Of a stretch of DNA of 64,000 nucleotides, positions 1 to 8,215 are shown piece by piece. Both the position numbers and the translations under genes were made by a program. The notes beneath the pieces are model-generated. The model did no database searches. It was not told where the DNA came from and was given only the letters and a program-made list of their open reading frames with translations. The DNA is from Ignavibacteria bacterium. GTDB lineage: Bacteria; Bacteroidota; Ignavibacteria; Ignavibacteriales; SURF-24. The DNA lies in the NCBI GenBank assembly GCA_025612375.1, contig JAAXKN010000009.1:1-64000 (forward strand). The letters run 5' to 3'. Within the stretch, counting starts at the first letter, position 1. Every line of letters begins with the position of its first letter.

Positions 1-92
1 GGCTTCTTTATTCTGCATGGCACATATTCCGGTACTTTATTGTTACCAGCTGAGATCTATGTTAATGAATTTTGCAAAGGTTTCAGGCAAGA

Positions 93-130
93 ATAAGGGT
101 TATACATAAATAAGAATGTATAACCCTTAT
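93..130. terminator. Perfect 15-bp hairpin after TonB receptor gene
   Basis: Two perfectly complementary 15-base arms (93-107 and 116-130) flank an 8-base loop. The hairpin lies 28 bases beyond the stop of the minus-strand TonB receptor gene. Neither side has a convincing T run, so it may be a terminator without a U tail, or an RNA 3'-end stabiliser. Confidence 0.5.
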
Positions 131-158
131 AAAGCTGTGTGATTATCACGATAAATAA

Positions 159-2633
159 TTATCTGTTTTGTCCTACATTTTCATATTCACGCGCACCATT
201 ATCATCTTCAGGCCTGCGATCACGGTTAGGACTGTAATTATTTATATTATACTGAAAGGATAATGTAAATATCTGACTCTGAGGCTTGAAATTGTTAACA
301 GCCGAGAAATTTGTGCCGAGGGTTTCATTTCTGAATCTCATTGCATTAAAGACGTCGTTTACTCTAAGACTGACAGATAATTTTCTTTCAAGGAAAGATT
401 TCTTTAAGCCGAGATCGGAGAAAAACATTCCTTTGGAATTTCCCTGCGGAGTAACATTTTTCGACATATAAAAGCAGTTGAACTGAAGGTCCATATCCCA
501 GCCGAGCATTATCATAGATGTAAGTCTTGCATTCCACACCCTGCTTGTACTTGTATTACTCAGGCCCGGTGTATTGGGATCGAACTTTGTTCCATAATAG
601 CTGTATCCGCCATTAAGAGTCCACCATTTGAAAAGAGAGGTATACCCGTTAAACTCAATTCCATAGGAAGTAACACCGGCAATATTGCGGAAAGTAGAAA
701 CTGTTACATTGTTTTCATTAAGGTCTGTAAACTGGTTTATATTATCATGAACCCGTCTGTAGAACACGTTTGAAAACAGTGAGGACTGATTAACTATAAG
801 GTTATGGCCGAATTCATATGAGTCTGTATATTCAGGTTTCAGATATGGATTTCCTGCCCATGCATTCTGGGGATCCATATATCTTATAAAAGGATTTATC
901 ATCTGAAGCGGAGGACGGTTAAGTCTTCTGCTATAGCTGAGTTTTAGTTCCTGTCCTTCTGAGAGTTCCTGTGAAAGATGAATAGTCGGTATAAATGAGA
1001 AATAATCCTTTTTATATTCATTATTCAGTGTCTGCTGAACTGAGCGTGTAAGTGCTTCTTCCAATCTTAATCCGGTCTGAAATTTGAATTTGTTTATTTG
1101 ACCGGAATACATTACATAGGCAGCGTGGATCTGTTCCTTATAAAGAAAAGCGTTGCTCTGGCTGCGGTCGTTAACCCAGTTATTCACGCTGTAGTCGTAG
1201 TTCTCGACGTTGTAATTTAGGTTGCGTTCTCTGAAAATAACTTTATAACCCGATTCAAACTTACCCGCCTCACCGACCGGGGAAACAAAATCAGTCTTAA
1301 AGGAAATAAGCCTGTTGGAGTTATCGGAGTAAGTGTTTTGCTTTTCAGGTCCTGCTGAAAGATTCTGTGCCATGTATGTATTAAGAATATCCCTGTCTGT
1401 ACTGTCGCTGTTAATTGATTTTGAAAAATAAAAGTCGGCAGTAAGTTCCTCATCAGGTTTATCAAATTTCTTCTTGTAATCCAGCGTATAGTCAAGTGAC
1501 TGGCCATTGCTTTCCGAGTGGTTACGCGTTGTATAACCTGTGACAGAGGAGCCGGGCAGCAGCCCGTCGTTAACGCTCACGGCGGAGTGATTAAAATTGC
1601 CGCCTCCTAAATTGAAAAGCAAAGTTGTATTTAATGAATTCTGTTCATTTATGGAATAATCTGCTCCCAGCTTTAAGTTATGGGAAAATCCCCCGGATCT
1701 GCCGTTCATTTCCTGGTGCATGCTGCTGGTCCCCTCTGCAAGAGTAGTACGCCTGTCCAGTGTGGCGCTCATTCCTCTTGTGTTAAAGCGGTTGTCATAG
1801 CTACCGAAAATATTCCATTTATTCTGTCTGAAGTTCAAGTTAACAGAACTGCCGTAGTTATCCCTGGTACCGGCATTAGCCTGGATCATTCCGTTCCAGT
1901 TCATTTCAGCCTGTTTCTTCATTATAAGGTTAATGATGCCTGCTGTTCCGTCTGCATCATATTTAGCAGAAGGATTTGTTACTACTTCAATTTTTTCAAT
2001 TGCGCTTGCCGGGATCTGCTCGAGCATTTTTGAGTCAGTTACACCTGAAGGGTGGCCATCCAGTAAAATGGTAAGGTTTGTGTTGCCCCTTAAGCTTACG
2101 TTATTATCCATGTCCACGCTTACGGAAGGGGTATTCTTTAGGACGTCTATAACCGAACCGCCAGCAGCAGGAAGTGTTTTTTCAACGTTAACCACCATTT
2201 TATCGATTGCAAATTCAACTGCGCCTTTCTGTGCCGTTACTTCAACGCCTTTTAGCTGCACAGATTTTTGTGAGATTTTGATTACTCCAAGATTAACCGA
2301 GAGCCTCTGCGGAGTAATAATCACCGAATCTTTTGTAAGAGTATTATAACCCATAAAGGATATTTTTACCTTAAAAGGTCCGAACGGTACTTTCTCAACA
2401 ATAAACTTTCCCTGTATGTCGGAAATAGAACCTGTAATTACTTTAGGGTCATTATTCCTCATGACTGAGATAGTGGCATATTCAATAGGTTTTGACGTTA
2501 CTGAATCTATAATGCTGCCGCTTATTGTTCCTGCAGCGTTAAATTGTCCATTTCCCCTTTGAAAATTCTGAGCGGAAAGACTTCCCGATATAAGCAGCAC
2601 AAAAACAAAAAACAAAATAGTATATTTTTTCAT
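159..2633 (-). CDS. TonB-dependent receptor, outer-membrane beta-barrel family (824 aa)
   Basis: Predicted outer-membrane receptor; the substrate cannot be read from sequence. It has an N-terminal signal peptide (about residues 1-21, ending SLSAQ), a carboxypeptidase-regulatory-like beta-sandwich (about 36-115, 'GTISGSIIDSVTSKPIEYA'), a plug domain (about 145-240, with 'ILLDGHPSG' and 'IEKIEVVTNPSAKYDADG') and then a long barrel typical of the OMP_b-brl_3 group of Bacteroidota. The C-terminus does not end in the usual aromatic barrel residue but continues about 20 residues as a charged tail rich in R, D, E and N. The gene stands alone: no SusD-like lipoprotein lies next to it, which argues against a classical Sus polysaccharide locus. 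A candidate -7 promoter element lies about 76 bases upstream. Confidence 0.85.
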   Translation of the reverse strand: MKKYTILFFVFVLLISGSLSAQNFQRGNGQFNAAGTISGSIIDSVTSKPIEYATISVMRNNDPKVITGSISDIQGKFIVEKVPFGPFKVKISFMGYNTLTKDSVIITPQRLSVNLGVIKISQKSVQLKGVEVTAQKGAVEFAIDKMVVNVEKTLPAAGGSVIDVLKNTPSVSVDMDNNVSLRGNTNLTILLDGHPSGVTDSKMLEQIPASAIEKIEVVTNPSAKYDADGTAGIINLIMKKQAEMNWNGMIQANAGTRDNYGSSVNLNFRQNKWNIFGSYDNRFNTRGMSATLDRRTTLAEGTSSMHQEMNGRSGGFSHNLKLGADYSINEQNSLNTTLLFNLGGGNFNHSAVSVNDGLLPGSSVTGYTTRNHSESNGQSLDYTLDYKKKFDKPDEELTADFYFSKSINSDSTDRDILNTYMAQNLSAGPEKQNTYSDNSNRLISFKTDFVSPVGEAGKFESGYKVIFRERNLNYNVENYDYSVNNWVNDRSQSNAFLYKEQIHAAYVMYSGQINKFKFQTGLRLEEALTRSVQQTLNNEYKKDYFSFIPTIHLSQELSEGQELKLSYSRRLNRPPLQMINPFIRYMDPQNAWAGNPYLKPEYTDSYEFGHNLIVNQSSLFSNVFYRRVHDNINQFTDLNENNVTVSTFRNIAGVTSYGIEFNGYTSLFKWWTLNGGYSYYGTKFDPNTPGLSNTSTSRVWNARLTSMIMLGWDMDLQFNCFYMSKNVTPQGNSKGMFFSDLGLKKSFLERKLSVSLRVNDVFNAMRFRNETLGTNFSAVNNFKPQSQIFTLSFQYNINNYSPNRDRRPEDDNGAREYENVGQNR

Positions 2634-2708
2634 GGTTCCTTTTTTTACCTGACTTCTTTTTGATCAATATGATAATTATATACGCCCCAATAACCTTTTT
2701 TTTCGTTG

Positions 2709-2716
2709 CAAATATA
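2709..2716 (-). promoter_or_regulatory. Candidate Bacteroidota-type -7 element (TATATTTG)
   Basis: On the minus strand this reads TATATTTG, matching the TAnnTTTG -7 consensus of the Bacteroidota primary sigma factor. It is placed to give a leader of roughly 70 nt for the TonB receptor gene starting at 2633. No TTG-type -33 box was found at the expected distance, so the call is weak. Confidence 0.35.
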
Positions 2717-2945
2717 ACTCCGGAATGGAATAAAATGCCTTTAAAAAGTAAATTAATATCTGATTAAATAACTCTTTGGATCTTTTGTGGGGAATCAGTA
2801 ATTTAATTCAGGAACAACGGGGGCATAGCAGTCAGATGGACTTTTCAAGTAAAATACCAGAAAAAAAAGCGGTTGTTTATCTGGTGCTCTTTCCTTTCTT
2901 ATGCTTAATCTTCGTTATGGAGTGAATTATGGCACAAAATCCCTA

Positions 2946-3023
2946 CAAGCCGCTCCTCCGGAGCTCTATGGGTGGGGGTGAGGCTGCCATTGTCTACAGA
3001 CAAGTCGTACCTCCGGTACTCTT
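2946..3023. repeat. Two-hairpin intergenic repeat, copy A
   Basis: This 78-bp element aligns without gaps to 10010-10087. It has two tandem units. Unit 1: flank ACAAGCC, stem GCTCC (2952-2956), loop TCC, stem GGAGC (2960-2964). Unit 2: flank GACAAGTC, stem GTACC (3007-3011), loop TCC, stem GGTAC (3015-3019), then TCTT. The middle 27 bp are poorly conserved. Compared with copy B the stems differ at several positions, always with compensating changes. It lies between two minus-strand genes. The design resembles REP-type palindromes in outline, but I cannot assign it to a named family from sequence alone. Confidence 0.7.
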
Positions 3024-3063
3024 AGGAAGAGCAAAGGATGCGGGCGAAATTTAATCAAATCCG

Positions 3064-3081
3064 GGCGAGCCGCCGCTCGCC
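3064..3081 (-). terminator. GC-rich hairpin after the 343-aa gene
   Basis: A perfect 7-bp stem (GGCGAGC / GCTCGCC) with a CGCC loop lies 33 bases downstream of the stop of the minus-strand gene ending at 3115. It could be a terminator or a third, diverged hairpin of the neighbouring repeat. It lacks the TCC loop and ACAAG flank of those units. Confidence 0.35.
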
Positions 3082-3114
3082 ATACAGCAATAAATGTTTC
3101 GTAATGCTATTCTA

Positions 3115-4146
3115 TTATTCGGCGATGAAGTATTGTGGGAGCATGTTGGCTATACCTGTATGCGACCAGGCGCCGAAGACCTGGAACGGGATCAGCTCTT
3201 TTACGTTGCCTTTGCTATCCATAGTGATTTCGGGATATAACATCCTGAGCCAGGTGGTTTCGTGGTTGTATTCAATTCTCAGAAAGCCCTTAAATTTAAG
3301 CGTGTATTCATCCCCTTTTGATCTGCTGCTTTTGTAGATCAGGTCATCGGCATTTATTCTTTCCGAGCTCATGCCGGCGTAGTTCTGTGCTTTGGGATAC
3401 TGGTCGAGATAAATCCTGTAGCCTTTTTCAAAATAGTCGTTTTCAATGAGGCTTTGAAGAAAGCGCTCGGTGGAAAGTTCGTAGGCTTTCATTCTGTTCT
3501 GCTTCCATTTAAGAGTGTCCTGAGGACTCTTTGGTGCAAGGAGTGAAAATCCGGGTTTTACAATGTAGTTTACCATCTGGTTTGCCCTGTCCCACGTAAA
3601 GTCTTCCAGTATGCAGTTCAGGCGGTAGCCCAGGGCATTATTTATAATTGTAACGGGCACTTTTGCTTTGGCCTTCAGTATGTCGAAGCTTTCCCACTTC
3701 AGATCTATCAGCTCTTTGTTTTCAATTTCACATTCCTCTGCAAAGGAGGATTTCCCAAGGAAGAGTCCGCGGAAAAGGTTGTAGTTGTTCCGCCATTCCT
3801 TCGGGTCTTCAGCCGTAACACTGATGCCCTCAAGGACATAAGTCGCGGGACTCATTTTGAAATCCTTCTTTTGCTGGCGTGCATTATCGAAATACATGAC
3901 CTGGCTTTTTGTATTATAGCCTATTAGCGAGGCAACGACTTCGTACTGCCCTTCGTGTATGCCGGAAATCTTATAGTATCCGCTGTCGTTTGACATTGCC
4001 CCGAGGAGTGAGTTTGACAGGTATACGTTAACATTTGCAAGAGGCCTGCCTGATGCATCGTCAAAAACGCGGCCGCTCAAAGTGTAGCCTGTTTGAGCCA
4101 TAATGCATGAAGAGAGCAAGCAAAGAGTAAAAAATGCAATTTTCAT
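3115..4146 (-). CDS. Carboxypeptidase-regulatory-like domain protein, unknown function (343 aa)
   Basis: A signal peptide (about residues 1-17, ending IMAQ) is followed by a carboxypeptidase-regulatory-like domain (about 20-105, 'TLSGRVFDDASGRPLANVN' and 'GYYKISGIHEGQYEVVASLIGY'). The remaining roughly 240 residues have no motif I recognise. In Bacteroidota such proteins are exported, and the same domain begins many TonB receptors. Here there is no plug or barrel: the C-terminal part is mixed charged and aromatic, and ends 'MLPQYFIAE'. It is probably periplasmic or surface-associated. It is a single-gene unit, separated by about 150 bp from the oxidoreductase operon upstream. Function unknown. 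Confidence 0.75.
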   Translation of the reverse strand: MKIAFFTLCLLSSCIMAQTGYTLSGRVFDDASGRPLANVNVYLSNSLLGAMSNDSGYYKISGIHEGQYEVVASLIGYNTKSQVMYFDNARQQKKDFKMSPATYVLEGISVTAEDPKEWRNNYNLFRGLFLGKSSFAEECEIENKELIDLKWESFDILKAKAKVPVTIINNALGYRLNCILEDFTWDRANQMVNYIVKPGFSLLAPKSPQDTLKWKQNRMKAYELSTERFLQSLIENDYFEKGYRIYLDQYPKAQNYAGMSSERINADDLIYKSSRSKGDEYTLKFKGFLRIEYNHETTWLRMLYPEITMDSKGNVKELIPFQVFGAWSHTGIANMLPQYFIAE

Positions 4147-4255
4147 TAATTCCCCTGACTGTTGTATGAAAACTTAAGGCAGGCAGGACAAAAAATAAAG
4201 GGAAAACAGGATAATTTTTATGAGCGGAAAAATGGCTGTTTGAGCGGTAAAAGTT

Positions 4256-4286
4256 TCCGGGAGGCACCCCACAGGGACCTCCCGGA
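4256..4286 (-). terminator. Terminator of the VOR-like operon
   Basis: A perfect 9-bp stem (4256-4264 with 4278-4286) has an inner CCC/GGG pairing in its loop. It is followed on the minus strand by a short T-rich tail. It lies 15 bases past the stop of the gamma-subunit gene. Confidence 0.65.
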
Positions 4287-4300
4287 TAAAAGTGATGTAT

Positions 4301-4855
4301 TTAGACGGCAGCGCTTACGCTTTCGGCTAATTCCATTCCTCTTCTTAAGGCCTGCTCATTAAGAGGAATGAGGTGATGATATCTTTCTGGGAGCACTTTC
4401 TTAAGCCCTTTAAGGATATTATCCATTGCAATTATGGGTTTTTTCTTCAGGAAGGCACCAAGGACGATCATGTTCATGATCTTTGAATTATTCATCTTTG
4501 TTGCCTCATTGGCGGCTTCAATCGGGAGCACGTCAATGTCTTTCCTGGTGGGCGGATTAAGGATGGTGGAGGCCTCATAAATAAGAAGTCCGCCGGGCTT
4601 AACCGCCGACTCGAATTTGTCCAAAGAAGGCTGATTAAGCGCAATAACAGTATCGAACTTTGTAAGGATGGGCGAGCTAATAGGTGTATCGCTGATAATA
4701 GTGATACAGTTAGCTGTACCGCCGCGCATTTCAGGTCCGTAGGAAGGCATCCAGCTTACTTCCTTATCCTCCATTACGCCTGAATAGCAAAGGATCTGTC
4801 CCATTGAGAGCACACCCTGACCGCCGAAGCCTGCAATAATGATTTCTTCAGTCAT
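4301..4855 (-). CDS. 2-oxoacid:ferredoxin oxidoreductase, gamma subunit
   Basis: This is the gamma subunit of a four-subunit, CoA- and ferredoxin-dependent 2-oxoacid oxidoreductase (cytoplasmic, oxygen-sensitive). At 184 aa it has the usual size. The N-terminus 'EIIIAGFGGQGVLSMGQIL' is the family's glycine-rich motif, followed by 'SYGPEMRGGTANC', typical of POR/VOR/KOR gamma subunits. It is the last gene of a four-gene operon (delta-alpha-beta-gamma), starting 1 base after the beta stop. Substrate class (branched-chain or 2-oxoglutarate) is not decided by this subunit. Confidence 0.9.
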   Translation of the reverse strand: MTEEIIIAGFGGQGVLSMGQILCYSGVMEDKEVSWMPSYGPEMRGGTANCITIISDTPISSPILTKFDTVIALNQPSLDKFESAVKPGGLLIYEASTILNPPTRKDIDVLPIEAANEATKMNNSKIMNMIVLGAFLKKKPIIAMDNILKGLKKVLPERYHHLIPLNEQALRRGMELAESVSAAV

Positions 4856-4856
4856 T

Positions 4857-5678
4857 TTATTTCTCCTTATCGTTAGGTACTTTTAATTCGCCAAGCGGGT
4901 AGTAAGGAAGCATATTTTCTTCCAGCCACTTGTTAGCCTGAGATGGTGTCATCTTCCAGTTTGAAGGGCAATTAGAGACTATCTCAACAAAGCAGAGTCC
5001 CTTATTAAGCTTCTGGTATTCAAAGCTTTTAGTAATAGCCTTCTTAGCCTTCCTGACGTTATTTGGAGTATTAACGGCGCAGCGGGTTGCATAGTAAACG
5101 CCTGGCAGTGTAGCAACGATATCTGTAATTTTCAAGGGGTTACCCATTGTTTCGACGTCGCGGCCATAAGGAGAAGTAGTGGATTTCATTCCGGGCAGTG
5201 TAGTCGGGGCCATCTGACCTCCTGTCATGCCGTAGATGCCGTTATTTATGAAAACGATTAGTATATTTTCACCGCGGTTGCAGGTATGTATAGTCTCGGC
5301 GGTGCCGATAGCCGCAAGGTCGCCGTCGCCCTGGTATGAGAAGACGAATTTTTCGGGCAGAACTCTTTTAATACCTGTAGCCACAGCGCTGGCGCGTCCG
5401 TGGGCTGCTTCCTGCATATCGATATTGAGGTAGTTATAAGCAAACACGGCGCATCCGACCGGGGCGACGCCGACGGTCTGGCTTTGAATGCCGAGTTCAT
5501 CGATAACCTCAGCAATAAGTTTATGAGCAACACCGTGTCCGCAGCCCGGGCAGTAGTGCATCGGGGTATCGGTGAGTGTGTCCGGTTTTTCATAGACCAC
5601 GTTTTCCGGGCAGCAGATCACTTCTTCGTTAGCTGCGGCATCCAGAGTGGATTCTTCTAACATTGTTTTCTCGTTCAT
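4857..5678 (-). CDS. 2-oxoacid:ferredoxin oxidoreductase, beta (TPP-binding) subunit
   Basis: This is the thiamine-pyrophosphate-binding catalytic subunit (273 aa). Seen in the sequence: 'YCPGCGHG' near residue 43 and 'APVGCAVF' (iron-sulfur cysteines of this family), then the TPP/Mg motif 'QGDGDLAAIG' with 'FINNGIYGMTGGQ' about 30 residues later. It overlaps the alpha gene by 4 bases (ATGA) and is followed 1 base later by the gamma gene, implying translational coupling. The closest family is KorB/VorA-type. It differs clearly from the second beta subunit at 47532-48566, which is longer and from the two-subunit class. Confidence 0.9.
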   Translation of the reverse strand: MNEKTMLEESTLDAAANEEVICCPENVVYEKPDTLTDTPMHYCPGCGHGVAHKLIAEVIDELGIQSQTVGVAPVGCAVFAYNYLNIDMQEAAHGRASAVATGIKRVLPEKFVFSYQGDGDLAAIGTAETIHTCNRGENILIVFINNGIYGMTGGQMAPTTLPGMKSTTSPYGRDVETMGNPLKITDIVATLPGVYYATRCAVNTPNNVRKAKKAITKSFEYQKLNKGLCFVEIVSNCPSNWKMTPSQANKWLEENMLPYYPLGELKVPNDKEK

Positions 5679-6751
5679 ACCAATTCTCCCACAAATTTTT
5701 CTTCAATTTTAGCGAGAACTTCTTCAGGACTAGGGACGACGCCGCCCATTCTGCCGTGAAATTCTACTCTTGTTTTGCCGTTGACGGCGAGGCGCACGTC
5801 TTCGACCATCTGACCGGCATTCATTTCAACGTCCAGTATACCCTTTAATTTCGGGCTGGAAGAGAGTTTTGAAAGTGCCTCATAAGGGAACGGGAAGAGA
5901 GTCTGGGGTCTGAAGACGCCAACTTTAATTCCCTTTTCCTTTGCGAGCTGGGCTGCCTTCTGGCATATTCTGGCCACAAGGCCGAAAGCAGTAAGAATAA
6001 TGTCGGCATCCTCGCAGTTAATTGCTTCAAATCTTATTTCCTCTTCTTCAATTGCCTTATATTTCTTCTGGAGGTGGAGGTTAATTTCTTCCATCTTATC
6101 GGGCTGTATATGAAGAGAAGTAATGATATTTCTTTCCCTGTCCTTAGGTTTTCCGACAGTAGCCCAGGGTTCAACCTTAGTTTTTCTAGGCTGCTGTTCG
6201 AAGAACTCGACTTTTTCCATCATCTGTCCCAGTGCGCCGTCGGCCAGGAGCATAACAGGGTTTTTCCATTTGAAAGCCAGCTCGAAGCTCAGGCGTACAT
6301 AGTCCACCATTTCCTGCACGGTTGAAGGTGCCAGAACGATCATCTTATAGTCGCCGTGTCCGCCGCCCTTGACGGCCTGGAAGTAGTCGCCCTGAGAAGG
6401 CTGTATAGTTCCGAGACCAGGTCCACCCCTCATGACGTTAACGATAAGGCATGGCAGTTCAGCGCATGCGATATAGGAGATACCTTCCTGCATAAGGCTA
6501 ATGCCAGGGCTGGAGGATGAGGTCATAGCAAGTTTACCAGTGCCAGCGGCTCCATAGACCATATTAATAGAAGCCACTTCACTTTCTGCCTGAAGCACAA
6601 TCATACCGGTTCTTTTATTAGCTTCGGCGCTAAGATATTCCAGTACTTCTGATTGTGGTGTAATAGGATATCCGAAGTAAGCATCGCATCCGCTGCGTAT
6701 TACAGCCTCAGCCAGTGCCTCATTTCCTTTCATAAGTTTTAATTCTTTCAT
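5675..6751 (-). CDS. vorB: 2-oxoacid:ferredoxin oxidoreductase, alpha subunit (VorB-like)
   Basis: This is the pyrimidine-binding alpha subunit (358 aa), without the fused gamma domain seen in the other locus of this window. It starts 'LMKGNEALAEAVIRSGCDAY' and continues with 'GYPITPQSEVLEYL', 'QAESEVASINMVYGAAGTG' and 'TSSSSPGISLMQEG', the standard motifs of domain I. These match what is usually annotated as VorB (3-methyl-2-oxobutanoate:ferredoxin oxidoreductase). It overlaps the ferredoxin gene upstream and the beta gene downstream by 4 bases each. A branched-chain substrate is a family-based inference; 2-oxoglutarate remains possible. Confidence 0.85.
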   Translation of the reverse strand: MKELKLMKGNEALAEAVIRSGCDAYFGYPITPQSEVLEYLSAEANKRTGMIVLQAESEVASINMVYGAAGTGKLAMTSSSSPGISLMQEGISYIACAELPCLIVNVMRGGPGLGTIQPSQGDYFQAVKGGGHGDYKMIVLAPSTVQEMVDYVRLSFELAFKWKNPVMLLADGALGQMMEKVEFFEQQPRKTKVEPWATVGKPKDRERNIITSLHIQPDKMEEINLHLQKKYKAIEEEEIRFEAINCEDADIILTAFGLVARICQKAAQLAKEKGIKVGVFRPQTLFPFPYEALSKLSSSPKLKGILDVEMNAGQMVEDVRLAVNGKTRVEFHGRMGGVVPSPEEVLAKIEEKFVGELV

Positions 6752-7035
6752 TGCTGCACCGTCACTGTTATATCGTTAGTTACATTAGTTATTATTGCTA
6801 CCGGTTCCTTTTTGTTCAAGGTTTTTCTGTAGACTTTAATTATGCCTTCCGGGCATACAAGAGCACAATTAGTGCATCCTGTACAGTTATCCTCCACCCT
6901 CACGATGTAGTGATACCCTTTAGTATTAATTTTTCGTGAAAGTTCCAGGGAGTTCTGAGGACAAGCTACTTTGCAAAGTTCGCATCCTTTGCATTTTTCG
7001 ATATCAACGATGATATCTCCTTTTACCTTAGCCAT
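6748..7035 (-). CDS. 2-oxoacid:ferredoxin oxidoreductase, delta subunit (2x[4Fe-4S] ferredoxin)
   Basis: This small ferredoxin-like subunit carries electrons from the catalytic subunits. It has two CxxCxxCxxxCP clusters ('CKGCELCKVACP' and 'CTGCTNCALVCPEG'), the expected number for two [4Fe-4S] centres. I take the ATG at 7035 (protein begins MAKVKGD, 95 aa) because GGGG lies a few bases upstream. The open frame extends 10 codons further, to 7065, without a good ribosome site and into the terminator zone of lipA. It is the first gene of the operon; its stop overlaps the alpha start as ATGA. Confidence 0.85.
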   Translation of the reverse strand: MAKVKGDIIVDIEKCKGCELCKVACPQNSLELSRKINTKGYHYIVRVEDNCTGCTNCALVCPEGIIKVYRKTLNKKEPVAIITNVTNDITVTVQQ

Positions 7036-7060
7036 TATGGTACCCCGTATTTTATTTAAA

Positions 7061-7094
7061 AACAAAAAAGGTTACCGGGAAATCAGTAACCTTT
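7061..7094 (-). terminator. Rho-independent terminator after lipA
   Basis: The arms AAAGGTTAC (7067-7075) and GTAACCTTT (7086-7094) form a 9-bp stem, followed on the minus strand by TTTG and TTTTT. It separates the lipA unit from the ferredoxin oxidoreductase operon. Confidence 0.8.
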
Positions 7095-7155
7095 CATTCC
7101 AATTATATATCAGAAAGAATAATCATGGATGAGTTTAGATAATAAAGATTCATTT

Positions 7156-8109
7156 TTATTCTCTTGCATGTTTATCTGCGTGATAAGAACTCCTGACCAA
7201 AGGAGCGCTTTCGACGGCTCTGAAGCCCATTTTAAGCCCCTCGTCTTTGTACATTTTAAATTCTTCAGGAGTCACGTATCTGTCAATCGGCAGGTGCATC
7301 TTTGTAGGCTGCAGGTACTGTCCGATTGTTAAAATATCGCACTCGTGTTCTCTCAAGTCGTGCATTAGGCTTAAGACCTCTTCGGTGCGTTCGCCGATAC
7401 CGACCATAATACCGCTTTTAGTTCTCAGGCCGCGGGCCTTAAACCATTTAATAAGTTCAAGGCTTCTTTCGTATTTCGCCTGGGGCCTGACGACGTGATA
7501 GAGGCGTTTTACGGTCTCAAGGTTATGGTTCAGTATATCGGGCGGATTTTTCATAATAATTTCAAAAGCTTCTTCTGAACCCTTAAAGTCGGGTATAAGG
7601 ATTTCGACCGTACAGCCGGGCACTTTTTGGCGTATTAGGCGTACGGTTTCAGAGAAAATAGTTGAGCCGCCGTCTTTAAGTTCGTCACGGTTAACCGACG
7701 TAATAACGGCATGCCTGAGCTGAAGTGTTTCAACAGCCTCGGCGACGCGTCTTGGTTCATCCAGGTCGACCTGGTTTGGGAGCCCGAGTTTCACGTTACA
7801 GAATCCGCAGCTGCGTGTGCACGTGTCGCCCAGTATCATAAACGTGGCCGTACGGGCATTCCAGCACTCGCCCATGTTAGGGCATCTAGCTTCTTCGCAG
7901 ACTGTATGGAGCTTTGAAGATCTCATTAAATGATGAACGTCCGAAAAATTCTCCCCTATAGGGAGCCTGACCTTCAGCCATTCAGGTTTCTTACCCAGCT
8001 CGTCTTTATCTTTTTCTACCGACTCTTTATAATTTTTTTGGTACTGATTTATTTTCTGATTCTGATTTGTCAAAGCGCTCAACCTTTCTATAAAACAGTT
8101 GCAGAGCAC
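7156..8109 (-). CDS. lipA: Lipoyl synthase
   Basis: This radical-SAM enzyme inserts two sulfurs into protein-bound octanoyl groups to make lipoyl cofactors. Both cluster motifs are present: the auxiliary cluster 'CEEARCPNMGEC' and the radical-SAM 'CTRSCGFC'. The C-terminal 'RSSYHA' serine motif is also there. At 317 aa it is slightly long because of a variable N-terminal extension rich in N, Q and K. The chosen GTG start (8109) has AGGG five bases upstream, but a later TTG cannot be excluded. It lies 106 bases downstream of the E2 gene, whose lipoyl domains are its substrate. Confidence 0.95.
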   Translation of the reverse strand: MLCNCFIERLSALTNQNQKINQYQKNYKESVEKDKDELGKKPEWLKVRLPIGENFSDVHHLMRSSKLHTVCEEARCPNMGECWNARTATFMILGDTCTRSCGFCNVKLGLPNQVDLDEPRRVAEAVETLQLRHAVITSVNRDELKDGGSTIFSETVRLIRQKVPGCTVEILIPDFKGSEEAFEIIMKNPPDILNHNLETVKRLYHVVRPQAKYERSLELIKWFKARGLRTKSGIMVGIGERTEEVLSLMHDLREHECDILTIGQYLQPTKMHLPIDRYVTPEEFKMYKDEGLKMGFRAVESAPLVRSSYHADKHARE

Positions 8110-8215
8110 AATTACCCTACAAAAGAAGAATTACGGTAATAAATTTAAGCAAATTATTTAAACTAAAAAACGAATTCCGTAAAATTTAATTCGGAGAAAA
8201 TTCCCGTTTGTTTAA

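Larger units (their letters stand above)
2634..3114. other. 481-bp intergenic region with promoter motif and repeat element
   Basis: No credible gene in any frame. The left part is AT-rich and carries a candidate -7 promoter motif for the receptor gene (2709-2716, minus strand). The right part carries repeat copy A (2946-3023) and a further GC-rich hairpin (3064-3081). Between about 2720 and 2940 I see nothing I can name. Confidence 0.6.

Noticed and set aside
1-96. Possible end of a plus-strand gene (open frame to TAA at 94-96), and another open frame to 110-112
   Set aside because: Two plus frames stay open over this short stretch and neither tail resembles a family I know; the edge is too short to decide.
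1933-2349. 138-codon plus-strand open frame inside the first TonB receptor
   Set aside because: Antisense shadow of the plug domain; Ser/Thr-rich and without family resemblance.
4256-4286. Extra copy of the two-hairpin repeat
   Set aside because: Longer 9-bp stem, no TCC loop and no ACAAG flank; it behaves as an ordinary terminator.
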